DNA of 64,000 nucleotides from the NCBI RefSeq assembly GCF_029714325.1, contig NZ_CP121666.1, positions 2,914,001-2,978,000 on the forward strand, read 5' to 3'. Positions 37,093 through 44,832 of the stretch are shown one piece after another. Position 1 is the stretch's first letter. Each line of letters begins with the position of its first letter. The notes beneath the pieces are model-generated. The model saw only the letters and a program-made list of their open reading frames with translations, had not been told where the DNA came from and made no database searches. The translations under genes were made by a program, and so were the position numbers. Source of the stretch: Bradyrhizobium sp. CB1717. Lineage in GTDB: Bacteria > Pseudomonadota > Alphaproteobacteria > Rhizobiales > Xanthobacteraceae.

Positions 37093-38535
37093 TCACCGCC
37101 GCTCCTTGTCCTTCGGAGCAGGCGCGGGTTTGCGCGGAGCCGCAGGGCGCTGCGTGGCGGGGAGTCGCTGCTGGAATCCGCCCTGGCGCTGGATGCTGCC
37201 TGGCTGCTGAGCCGCAGGTGGCTGACCCGGCTGCGTGCCGGTGCGCGGCGCTTGCGGCTGCGGGCTGGGTTGCGGCGTCGCGCTCGGCTTCGGCGGCACG
37301 ACTCCTCCAGGCTGAATTTGTCCGCCGCGTTGCGGCTGGGTTTGCGGCGTGCCGTTGGGCGCTGTGCCCTGTCCAGCGCGCGGTGCACCCGGACGTCCGG
37401 CGCCTTGCTGCTGGCCACGCTGCTGACCCTGACCCGCGCGCTGGCCACCCGGCTGCACCGCGCCGCCTTGTTGACCCTGGCCCTGCCGCTGCGGCGGCTG
37501 TGTTCCTTGCCGGCCCGGCGTGCCCGGCTGCTGCTGGCCCGGACGGTTGTTCTGGCCGGGCTGGCCGTTCGGCCGCTGTTGGCCCGGCGCCGTCGTCGGC
37601 CGCAATTGCTGCTGCTGCGGCGGTTGCGTCGGCCGCGGAATGCGGCTGATCGCGGCCGGATTGGCGCGGCGGAAGTCGCGCTGCTCGGTCACGATCTGGC
37701 GGCCCGTGGTCTGGGCCAGATGCACCTGGCTGACGAAGCCGCGGTCGCGTGCGATCTGCTGCGCGGGAATCGCGATCGGCACGGCCGCAAAACGCATGCC
37801 GCCGGCCGTGGCTGCGCCCGGCCGGATCGCAAAGCCGCTCGCGGCCTGTGTCAGCGCGCCTAGCCGCGCGCCGCTGCTGCGGTCGTTGACCTCGATGTGG
37901 CCGACCCGGCCGTCGGCGTCGGGATAGAGTTTTATGTTGACGTTGTTCGCAGTGTTCGCGGTCGCGTTTTCGGGCACGTCGACGACGCCGGTGGTGCCGC
38001 GGATGCCGAGCGTCGCAGTCGGCGTCGCGATCTTCATGTCGCCGGTCTTCGCCACCGCAGCCGCAACGAAGGCGACGGTGCCCTTGCCGACGTCGAAGAT
38101 CGCCGAGTTCTGCTTGCCGCCGTCCTCATAGACGTAATTGTCGATGGCGATCCTGGCGCTGGCGGAGAGGTTGAACGTGGTCGCATCGTTGAAGGTGATG
38201 CCGAGCGAGGAGTTCGACGAGGTCTGCACGACGTCGTTGAGATAGATGTCGTCGCGCACCCGCAGCGGATACGAGTTCTTGTCGCGGATCACGGTCGCGA
38301 TCCCCGTCACGGTCGCAACGTTGCCGATCGGCTCGACGGCGGTGGATTGCGAGTCCGGCGCCGGTGTTGGCGAAGCGGATGGCGTCGGTGAAGGTGCGGG
38401 CGCCGGTTGAGCCTGTGGCTGTGCCTGCGCAAGCTCGATCGCATCGGATGCGAAAGCCACGCTGCTGCCGGCCACCGGCAAGGCCAGCAGCACGAGCGCG
38501 AACACGGAGCGGCGCCAAGCCACCATTGAAGTCAC
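37093..38535 (-). CDS. FecR-domain exported protein with Gln/Pro/Gly-rich tail
   Basis: 480 residues. A signal peptide (about 1-29, SSVAFASD) and a Pro-rich linker precede a FecR-like domain of about 150 residues: ATVIRDKNSYPLRVRDDIYLNDVVQTSSNSSLGITFNDATTFNLSASARIAIDNYVYED and DVGKGTVAFVAAAVAKTGDMKIATPTATLGIRGTTGVV. From about residue 310 onwards the sequence is almost entirely Q, P, G, A and R (PGQQRPNGQPGQNNRPGQQQ). The likely start is GTG at 38535; an internal ATG nine bases on is an alternative. Such secreted FecR proteins have no proven role. Confidence 0.8.
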   Translation of the reverse strand: MTSMVAWRRSVFALVLLALPVAGSSVAFASDAIELAQAQPQAQPAPAPSPTPSASPTPAPDSQSTAVEPIGNVATVTGIATVIRDKNSYPLRVRDDIYLNDVVQTSSNSSLGITFNDATTFNLSASARIAIDNYVYEDGGKQNSAIFDVGKGTVAFVAAAVAKTGDMKIATPTATLGIRGTTGVVDVPENATANTANNVNIKLYPDADGRVGHIEVNDRSSGARLGALTQAASGFAIRPGAATAGGMRFAAVPIAIPAQQIARDRGFVSQVHLAQTTGRQIVTEQRDFRRANPAAISRIPRPTQPPQQQQLRPTTAPGQQRPNGQPGQNNRPGQQQPGTPGRQGTQPPQRQGQGQQGGAVQPGGQRAGQGQQRGQQQGAGRPGAPRAGQGTAPNGTPQTQPQRGGQIQPGGVVPPKPSATPQPSPQPQAPRTGTQPGQPPAAQQPGSIQRQGGFQQRLPATQRPAAPRKPAPAPKDKERR

Positions 38536-38679
38536 GAGGATGTCCCGGTGAGAACGCGAGGCGAGATCGGGCCGATATCAGCCGCATGAGGCTGAATGGC
38601 GGATGAACGTCTGTCACAGGGGAAGGGCGAACGTTCAGACGTCACGTTCGGTGAGGGACGTGGCGCTATACTTTTGGCA

Positions 38680-38836
38680 GTCATTCCGGGGCGTGCGATA
38701 GCGCGAACCCGGAATCGCGAACTTGTCGTAGGACTCTGCCGCGCGAGATCCTCAGGTGCGCAATTGCGCACCATAGTTCGATGCTGCGCATCGCCCCCAT
38801 TGCGCAATTGCGCAATAGGGATGACGCGCTCCGCGC
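38680..38836. repeat. GTCATTCCGGG-family repeat with GCGCAATTGCGC palindromes
   Basis: Begins GTCATTCCGGGGCGTGCGAT and carries two copies of the GCGCAATTGCGC palindrome and a GACGCGCTCCGCGCGTC hairpin, ending at the DUF2147 stop. It is related to the repeats at 33544 and 53377. The gap 38536-38837 holds nothing else recognised. Confidence 0.65.
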
Positions 38837-38837
38837 G

Positions 38838-39602
38838 TCAGCTCACGCGCTTCCAGGTCTGGCCGCCGCAGAACATGCCGCCGAAGGCGCAGCCCTGCAC
38901 GCGCAGTGCGTTCGGGCCCTTCATCGCGATCGTGGAGTCGTAGTTGCGGCCGGAGTCGGGATCGTGGATGCGGCCGCTCCACTTCGCACCGTCGGGCTTC
39001 ATGTTGATCAGGATCCGCTCGTTGGTCTTCTGGGCGTAGCCGCAGAGATTGGCACCGCACTGCTCGACGCGGACATTGCCCTTGTTCTCTTCGGTCGCCC
39101 AGACGCCGATCGGCGAGTTCGGGGCCGCCACAGGCGCGGCGGCGACGGGAGCCGGAGCGGGCACATAGGCAGGAGCGGGGGCCGCAACGGGCGCGGGCTG
39201 CGCCGCCGTATCGACGGACGGCGCGGCGGCGGCGGTCGGCGCGGGCGCGGCAGGAGCAACAACGGGGGCTGCCGGTGCGGTCGCCTGAACCGGCGCCTGC
39301 TGCACGGGCTGCTGCTGCACCGGAGCCGGTGCGGGCTGGGTGGTCGTAGCCGGAGGCGGCGTGGTGTCGACGTCATCATCCTTGGAGCCGCCGAGGCCCT
39401 TGAGGTTGATGTTGTTCAGCTTGATCGGCTTGTCCGACAGGCCCGGCGCAACGATGGTGACGCAATCGAGCGAGGCGCAGTTGCGCGGTGTCTCGATGCG
39501 GATGTGCTGGCCCTCGATCTGGAACGAGATCGAATTGCCGGCATGCGCAGCGGCGGTCGAAGCGAGGAAGAGCGCGGTAGCGGCGATGGTGAGCTTGTTC
39601 AT
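38838..39602 (-). CDS. Exported DUF2147-type protein
   Basis: 254 residues from an ATG at 39602 with GGAGG upstream. A signal peptide (1-21) is followed by SISFQIEGQHIRIETPRNC and CVTIVAPGLSD, a Pro/Ala-rich linker (about 80-170), and a C-terminal DUF2147-like domain: SPIGVWATEENKGNVRVEQCGANLCGYA, ILINMKPDGAKWSGRIHDPDSGRNYDSTI and CAFGGMFCGGQTWKRV. The domain is a small beta-barrel of unknown ligand, typical of secreted proteins. Divergent from a paralogue of the same architecture. Confidence 0.85.
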   Translation of the reverse strand: MNKLTIAATALFLASTAAAHAGNSISFQIEGQHIRIETPRNCASLDCVTIVAPGLSDKPIKLNNINLKGLGGSKDDDVDTTPPPATTTQPAPAPVQQQPVQQAPVQATAPAAPVVAPAAPAPTAAAAPSVDTAAQPAPVAAPAPAYVPAPAPVAAAPVAAPNSPIGVWATEENKGNVRVEQCGANLCGYAQKTNERILINMKPDGAKWSGRIHDPDSGRNYDSTIAMKGPNALRVQGCAFGGMFCGGQTWKRVS

Positions 39603-39797
39603 GACAACCTCCGAAATGGCGCGGTCCCGAGATGGACTGAAGTCGCTGGTGGATGAAGCGTGGTTCGACCCTAGGCCGGGCCGGTCCCGCCGTCCGTGAC
39701 GGACGTCACAACGGCTGGCGCGCGCGTCTGGGTGAGGCAGCGCACATTCAGCCCCGGCTCGTCCCGCGTAACCTCGTCGCGACATGAGGAGGCGCCG

Positions 39798-40607
39798 ATG
39801 CAGCGGTTTGCGACTTCGCTTGGCCTATTGATCGTACTGACAGCGATGGCGCCCGCGGCCCAGGCCGGTTCCTACGCCTTCTCGATCGGCGGTCACCGGT
39901 TCCATATCGAGGCGTCCAGGAATTGCCGATCCGCCTCCTGTGTTTCGGTGTCCAGCCGCAGTCTTCGGCCGAGGGAAGAGGCCAACACGATACCGGCCCC
40001 GTCGCTTGCGCCCGCGCCGATTGTAAGGGCACCGCAGCCGGTCACTCCGGCCGTTCCGATCCGGCCGCCGCAGCCAGCTGTGGTTGCTCCATCACCGGTG
40101 TCGACCGCTCCCGTCCTTGCCGCGACGACGTCGCAGCCCGTTGTGCCGCCATCGGCGCCAAGACTCGAGGCATCAAGAGTTGAGGCGCCGGTGCTTGCCT
40201 CGAGGCCCGAGAGCAAGCCGGCCACAACGATCGCGAAGCGTAGCGACGGCGAGGCGACCTATTTGCCGCTGGGTGAGTGGGAAAGCCTAGGTGCCAAGAG
40301 CACGGTCCGCATCGAGCGGTGCGGCCCGGCCCTGTGCGGCTTTGCGCTCACCGAGACGTCGAGCCGCGGCGAGAGCGTGCTCGTCAACATGAAGCCGAAG
40401 ACGCACAATGTATGGACCGGCAGCATCTACAGCCGCTCCAGCGGCAACACCTACTATGCGAGGATGACGCTGAAGAGCTCCGGCAGGCTTTACGTCGAGG
40501 CCTGCGCGATCGGCCGCTTCTGGTGCTCCGGCAACGACTGGGCGCGCGTGGAGGAGCAGCAGGAGAAGGTGGTGACCTCGTCGCAGCAGTGGAGCGCGCG
40601 GTCGTAG
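39798..40607 (+). CDS. Exported DUF2147-type protein, paralogue
   Basis: 269 residues from an ATG at 39798 with GAGGAGG six bases upstream. A signal peptide (1-23, AAQAG) is followed by SYAFSIGGHRFHIEASRNC and CVSV, a Pro/Ser-rich linker, and a DUF2147-like C-domain: GEWESLGAKSTVRIERCGPALCGFALTE, VLVNMKPKTHNVWTGSIYSRSSGNTYYA and CAIGRFWCSGNDWARVEE. N-terminal and C-terminal motifs line up with the divergent neighbour, so the two arose by duplication. The C-terminal tail is longer and Gln/Ser-rich. Function unknown. Confidence 0.85.
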   Translation: MQRFATSLGLLIVLTAMAPAAQAGSYAFSIGGHRFHIEASRNCRSASCVSVSSRSLRPREEANTIPAPSLAPAPIVRAPQPVTPAVPIRPPQPAVVAPSPVSTAPVLAATTSQPVVPPSAPRLEASRVEAPVLASRPESKPATTIAKRSDGEATYLPLGEWESLGAKSTVRIERCGPALCGFALTETSSRGESVLVNMKPKTHNVWTGSIYSRSSGNTYYARMTLKSSGRLYVEACAIGRFWCSGNDWARVEEQQEKVVTSSQQWSARS

Positions 40608-40666
40608 CGTTTTTCTTACCTCCCCTGTAGGGGGAGGGTAAGCGGCCGCGATGTGGTTGATCGATG

Positions 40667-40750
40667 CTAGATCATGCCGAGCACGATGGCGCCGACAAAG
40701 GCGATGGCGAGGTACGCGGTGACTACGCTCAGTCTCCCGGCGAACGTCAT
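40667..40750 (-). CDS. 27-residue single-helix membrane peptide
   Basis: An ATG at 40750 opens a 27-codon frame. Its product starts MTFAGRLSVVTAYLAIAFVG and is nearly all hydrophobic, with one arginine near the N-terminus, as for an inner-membrane micropeptide. GGAGGG lies about ten bases before the start. Very small proteins of this pattern recur in Rhizobiales genomes from memory. No function known; convergent with the DUF2147 paralogue. Confidence 0.55.
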   Translation of the reverse strand: MTFAGRLSVVTAYLAIAFVGAIVLGMI

Positions 40751-40940
40751 GAGGTCGGCCCTCCATGCGCGCCGTTTGGCGCGCAGCCCTTATGGTTAAC
40801 AGAAAGTCTCTTTTCGAAAAAGTCAGCCTCGCTGTCGCTCGTCATCAGCAGCCGTCGGCGCTGCCGCGCCCGGTATGGTTAAAGAACACTGAAATCAACG
40901 TGTTGAAGAGTCTTTAAGTAAATTCACCGAACGTGCGCGC

Positions 40941-42149
40941 ATGACGCGCGGAGTTCGTTTGTATCTCGTCGGCTCCATCGTCCTTGTTTCGCTAGCGGGT
41001 TGCGGACGCGGCTTCTTCCAGGCCGAACGTGAACCATGGCGGGCCGAGGCCGAAGCGGCGTGCCTGAAATCGGGCGCCGTGAAAGAGAGCGCGGACATCG
41101 TCCGCATCGACCCGATCTCGGGGCCCGGCATGTGCGGCGCCGAGTATCCGCTGAAAGTCGCCGCCATTGGCGAAGCCTCCAGCAGCTACGGTTTTGCCGA
41201 CGAGGCGTTGCGCCCGCCCGGCAGCATCGGCAACCAGCCGCGCTGGCCAGTGCAGCCGCAGTCGAACTACCCGCAGAGCCAGAATTATCCGGCATCGTCC
41301 TATCCGCAGCGGCCGAACTATCCCGAGAGCGCGGTGCGCCAGCCATCGGGTTATGGTGCATCCTCCGGCCCGATGTCGCTGAACGCGCCCGGCGTCGCGC
41401 CGCAGGAAGACGAGATCGACCTGCCGCCCGAGGGCACCGATGCCGCCGGCGCGGCGCGCTACATGAATGCGCCGAGCTATCCGGCGCGGCAGCCCGGTCC
41501 GGCACCTTATTCGCAGCCGCCGGCGCAGCAGCCGCTGCCGCGCCTTGGTCCGGCGCAGGGCAATCCCGTCACCGCCGTCGGCCCCGTCGCGATCAAGCCG
41601 ACCGCGACGCTCGCCTGTCCGATCGTGTCGGAACTCGACCGCTGGCTCGCCGACACCGTGCAGCCCTCGGCAATGCGCTGGTTCGGCGTCCGCGTCGCCG
41701 AGATCAAGCAGATCTCGGCCTATTCCTGCCGAGGCATGAACGGCAATTCGCACGCCCACATCTCCGAGCACGCCTTCGGCAACGCGCTCGACATCTCCGC
41801 CTTCGTGCTCGCCGACGGGCGCCGCGTCACCGTGAAGGACGGCTGGCGCGGCATGCCGGAAGAGCAGGGCTTTTTGCGCGACGTGCAGTCGGGCGCGTGT
41901 GCGCATTTCACCACGGTGCTGGCGCCGGGCTCGAACGTCTATCACTACGATCACATCCACGTCGATCTGATGCGCCGCGCCAGCCGCCGCCTGATCTGCC
42001 AGCCCGCCGCGGTGTCGGGCGAAGAGGTCGCCGGCCGCGCCCAGCAGCGCAATCCCTACGCCGGCAGGCGCGATCCCTATGTCACCGGCTCGCTCGGTAC
42101 GCGCAAGAGCACGCGGAAGCAGGAAGAGGACGAGTACGCTGACGATTAG
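40941..42149 (+). CDS. Extensin-like C-terminal domain lipoprotein
   Basis: 402 residues. A lipobox LAG-C21 ends the signal peptide. A conserved N-terminal region (about 30-75), a long Pro/Gln/Tyr-rich linker (about 90-220) and an extensin-like C-domain follow. The C-domain carries HISEHAFGNALDISAFVL with His277 and Asp284, and YHYDHIHVDLM with His338 and His340. These metal-binding positions resemble the LAS/VanY fold of peptidoglycan peptidases. It is probably an outer- or inner-membrane lipoprotein trimming peptidoglycan; that is inference from the fold. The start at 40941 is an ATG in a short upstream frame. Confidence 0.87.
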   Translation: MTRGVRLYLVGSIVLVSLAGCGRGFFQAEREPWRAEAEAACLKSGAVKESADIVRIDPISGPGMCGAEYPLKVAAIGEASSSYGFADEALRPPGSIGNQPRWPVQPQSNYPQSQNYPASSYPQRPNYPESAVRQPSGYGASSGPMSLNAPGVAPQEDEIDLPPEGTDAAGAARYMNAPSYPARQPGPAPYSQPPAQQPLPRLGPAQGNPVTAVGPVAIKPTATLACPIVSELDRWLADTVQPSAMRWFGVRVAEIKQISAYSCRGMNGNSHAHISEHAFGNALDISAFVLADGRRVTVKDGWRGMPEEQGFLRDVQSGACAHFTTVLAPGSNVYHYDHIHVDLMRRASRRLICQPAAVSGEEVAGRAQQRNPYAGRRDPYVTGSLGTRKSTRKQEEDEYADD

Positions 42150-42161
42150 GCGGGTTTGCCC

Positions 42162-42232
42162 GTAGCCCGGATGCAGCGAAGGGCAATCCAGGAAAAGCGT
42201 CCCCGCATTCCGCTTCGCTCCATGCGGGCTAT
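42162..42232. repeat. Palindromic repeat, family B copy 3
   Basis: Arms GTAGCCCGGATGCAGCGAA and a complementary arm ending CGCTCCATGCGGGCTA, between the extensin-like gene and the DUF6665 gene; more diverged than copies 1 and 2. Confidence 0.7.
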
Positions 42233-42260
42233 GATCGCGCAGCTCTACGGAGCTGGAAAA

Positions 42261-42602
42261 TCATTTCGATCCCTGCTTCGACGGTGCTGGGGCCAGCCCC
42301 ATGCAGCGCTGCACCTCGGCCGGGACGTTGTAGGTGCGCATGATGTGGCGGCTGTCGCGCAGGCCCGTCGCCTCACGTTGCACCACGAACATCCAGAGGG
42401 CCTGGCCGGCTTCCAGCACCAGCTTGCGCCTCGCCGGCTGCATCGAGGCCGCAGTCGGCGTGGCAGCGTGGGCGGCGTCGAACTCGCGCAAACGCGCCAG
42501 CGCCTGTTCGAGCGTGCGGCCCATCCGTCCAAGCGCCGAAGCTTGTTCCTGGACGATCTCGTAATGGAGGATATCGACAGGCGGGCGAAGATCACGGGAC
42601 AT
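42261..42602 (-). CDS. DUF6665-type small helical protein
   Basis: 113 residues: VDILHYEIVQEQASALGRMGRTLEQALARLREFDAA, an Ala-rich linker, then AGQALWMFVVQREATGLRDSRHIMRTYNVPAEV. It has two long helices with conserved Gln/Glu and no signal peptide. This matches the pattern of DUF6665, small uncharacterised proteins of Nitrobacteraceae. The role is unknown. Confidence 0.72.
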   Translation of the reverse strand: MSRDLRPPVDILHYEIVQEQASALGRMGRTLEQALARLREFDAAHAATPTAASMQPARRKLVLEAGQALWMFVVQREATGLRDSRHIMRTYNVPAEVQRCMGLAPAPSKQGSK

Positions 42603-42656
42603 GCCTCAAATATAGTGCCGTGAGACGGGCCCGCGCAACGCGCGGCCCGCTTGCCG

Positions 42657-43292
42657 CTACTTGACCCGGTACGCCGCCAGGAACATCCGCGTCGCGCTGT
42701 CGACCACTTCGGTCATGCGCTCTTCCGACGGCGCGGGCGCGGCCTGGAACACGAAGGGCAGGAACAGCGAGGCCTTGCACAGCTCCATGAACTGCGACGC
42801 TGCGAGGTCGCAATCCTCGATCCTGAGATCGCCGGAGGCGACATGGATTTTGAGACAATCGGAGAGGCGGTTGATGGTCTTGTCCAGCACCCGCGCATAG
42901 TAGCGGCGGCCGACATCAGGCATGCGCTCGGCGATCGCCATCACGGTCCGGATCGCTGATCCGCCGCCGGGCCGGCACAGCAGGTGGATGTAGGCCCGGC
43001 CGAACTCCTTCAGCGTGGTCTCGGCATCGCGCACCGGATCGAAATTGAACACGACCTGGCCGTGCTGGAGCGCTTCCTGCTCGAGGATGGCTTCGAACAG
43101 CGCGCATTTGTCGGCGAAGTAGACGTAGAGCGTGCCTTTGGAGACCTGCGCGGAACGCGCGATCTCGCCCATGCTGGCGCCGTCGAAACCGAGATCCATG
43201 AACACCTTGCGGGCCCCGTCGAGGATCTGGCGGCGCTTGGAGCTGTCCTCCTCCTGGATGACGTGCAGATGTTCGCTGGCAGCTACAACCAT
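42657..43292 (-). CDS. TetR/AcrR-family repressor of the adjacent efflux operon
   Basis: 211 residues. N-terminal helix-turn-helix RRQILDGARKVFMDLGFDGASMGEIARSAQVSKGTLYVYFADKCALFEAIL, followed by a helical ligand-binding domain. The gene is divergent from the HlyD/MFS operon with a near-perfect palindrome between them. The usual arrangement is a repressor that controls the pump and itself and is relieved by a substrate of the pump. Ligand not known. Start is uncertain by a few codons. Confidence 0.9.
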   Translation of the reverse strand: MVVAASEHLHVIQEEDSSKRRQILDGARKVFMDLGFDGASMGEIARSAQVSKGTLYVYFADKCALFEAILEQEALQHGQVVFNFDPVRDAETTLKEFGRAYIHLLCRPGGGSAIRTVMAIAERMPDVGRRYYARVLDKTINRLSDCLKIHVASGDLRIEDCDLAASQFMELCKASLFLPFVFQAAPAPSEERMTEVVDSATRMFLAAYRVK

Positions 43293-43392
43293 TGGTTCAG
43301 GGTCTCGGAAGTTTCTGGACGAGGTGCCGACCTGTGAAACGCAAATAAAGGATTCGGGCCAGTAGGGTCCCGACCCGGTAATATTATCTATA

Positions 43393-43413
43393 TTGACCGA
43401 ACGGTTCGGTCAA
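43393..43413. promoter_or_regulatory. Palindromic TetR operator between the divergent genes
   Basis: Arms TTGACCGAAC and GTTCGGTCAA flank a single central base, giving a perfect 21-base palindrome apart from the centre. On both strands TTGACC can serve as a -35 element with an AT-rich -10 about 17 bases on (ATATTT rightwards, TAGATA leftwards). A repressor bound here would cover both promoters. A symmetrical site of this kind is typical of AcrR-type operators. Confidence 0.8.
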
Positions 43414-43489
43414 TGATATTTGGAATGAGCGAGAGGGAACTGGCCGCGAGGCGGCGGTCCTTGGTCGCGCTTTTTTTGGGGAGGCCTTT

Positions 43490-44803
43490 ATGGCCGTATC
43501 GAGAGACCAGGCTGCGCGCGTCATTCGCCAGGACATGGTGGAGACGATGTCGGCGAACGACGAGGCTGCGGCCGAGACGCCTGCGGCCCTCGCCGAGCAG
43601 TTGCGCTCCCACGTCGCCGAGGAAACCAAGCGCCGCAGCGAGGCGCCCGAGAAGCCCGTAACGGACAAACCGGCCCCAGCGCCGGACGCGCCCGCCGCAG
43701 GCGGCGCGCCGAAGTCCGGCAAGCGCAAATTCGTGCTGATGGGCGTCGGTCTCGTGCTGGCGCTCGCGGCCGCGAGCTATGCCGGCTATTACACGCTGGT
43801 TGGCCGCTTCTATATCTCCACTGACGACGCCTATGTTCGCGCCAACAACACCATGCTCGGCGCGCGCGTTGCCGGCCACATCTCCTCGATCCTTGCCGGC
43901 GACAACACGACGGTGCGCGCCGGCGACATCATCCTCCGCATCGACGATGGCGACTACAAGATCGCAGTCGATGCCGCGGCGACCAAGATCGCGACCCAGC
44001 AGGCGACGATCGATCGTATCGGCCGCCAGGTCGCAGCCCTCGACAGCCAGGTCGCCCAGGCCAAGGCGCAGCTCGTCTCGGCCGAAGCCGGCCTCAAGCG
44101 CGCCGACCTCGACTATGAGCGCCAGCAGGCGCTGAGCAGCAAGGGCTTTGCCTCGCGCGCCACTTTCGAGAGCTCGGAAGCCGGACGCGACCAGGGCGCC
44201 GCCGCCGTCAAGGCCGCGCAGGCCGCCTATGACGTCGCGGTCAGCAACGTCGATGTCGCCAAGGCGCAGCAGGCCGAAGCGCAGGCGCAGCTCGCCGAGT
44301 TCAAGACCTCGCTCGCAAAGGCCGAGCGCGATCTCGCCTTCACCGCGGTGCGCGCGCCGGTTGGCGGCACGTTCTCCAACCGCCTGGTCAATGCCGGCGA
44401 CTTCGTCGCGGTCGGCCAGCGGCTCGGCAACGTCGTGCCGCTCGACGACGTCTATATCGACGCCAACTTCAAGGAGACGCAGCTCAAGCGCATCCGTCCC
44501 GGCCAGCCGGTGACGATCAAGGTCGATGCCTATGGCATGCGCAAGTTCTCCGGCGTGGTCGACAGCATCGCGGCGGGCGCAGGCTCGGTGTTCACGCTGC
44601 TGCCGCCCGACAACGCCACCGGCAATTTCACCAAGATCGTGCAGCGCGTGCCGGTCCGCATCCGCGTGCCGAAATCGGTGGCGAAGCAGAACCTGCTCCG
44701 CGCCGGCATGTCGGTCTACGCCACCGTCGACACCAACAAGGGCGCCGCCGACGCCGACAGCGAGGTCGATCTCGACGATCCCACCATGATCCATCCGCAG
44801 TAG
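43490..44803 (+). CDS. HlyD-family membrane fusion protein (EmrA-like)
   Basis: 437 residues from an ATG preceded by GGGGAGG. A cytoplasmic N-terminus of about 80 residues rich in Ala, Glu and Pro is followed by one transmembrane helix (81-103). The barrel-sandwich hybrid is YISTDDAYVRANNTMLGARVAGHISSILAGDNTTVRAGDIILRIDDGDY. A long alpha-hairpin (about 155-275) and a beta-barrel with DVYIDANFKETQLKRIRPGQPVTIKVDAYG complete the EmrA/HlyD adaptor. It connects the MFS pump to an outer-membrane channel. First gene of the operon, 29 bases before the pump gene. Confidence 0.92.
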   Translation: MAVSRDQAARVIRQDMVETMSANDEAAAETPAALAEQLRSHVAEETKRRSEAPEKPVTDKPAPAPDAPAAGGAPKSGKRKFVLMGVGLVLALAAASYAGYYTLVGRFYISTDDAYVRANNTMLGARVAGHISSILAGDNTTVRAGDIILRIDDGDYKIAVDAAATKIATQQATIDRIGRQVAALDSQVAQAKAQLVSAEAGLKRADLDYERQQALSSKGFASRATFESSEAGRDQGAAAVKAAQAAYDVAVSNVDVAKAQQAEAQAQLAEFKTSLAKAERDLAFTAVRAPVGGTFSNRLVNAGDFVAVGQRLGNVVPLDDVYIDANFKETQLKRIRPGQPVTIKVDAYGMRKFSGVVDSIAAGAGSVFTLLPPDNATGNFTKIVQRVPVRIRVPKSVAKQNLLRAGMSVYATVDTNKGAADADSEVDLDDPTMIHPQ

Positions 44804-44832
44804 CCAGAACCCGAGCGCTGCGAGGTCAGACC

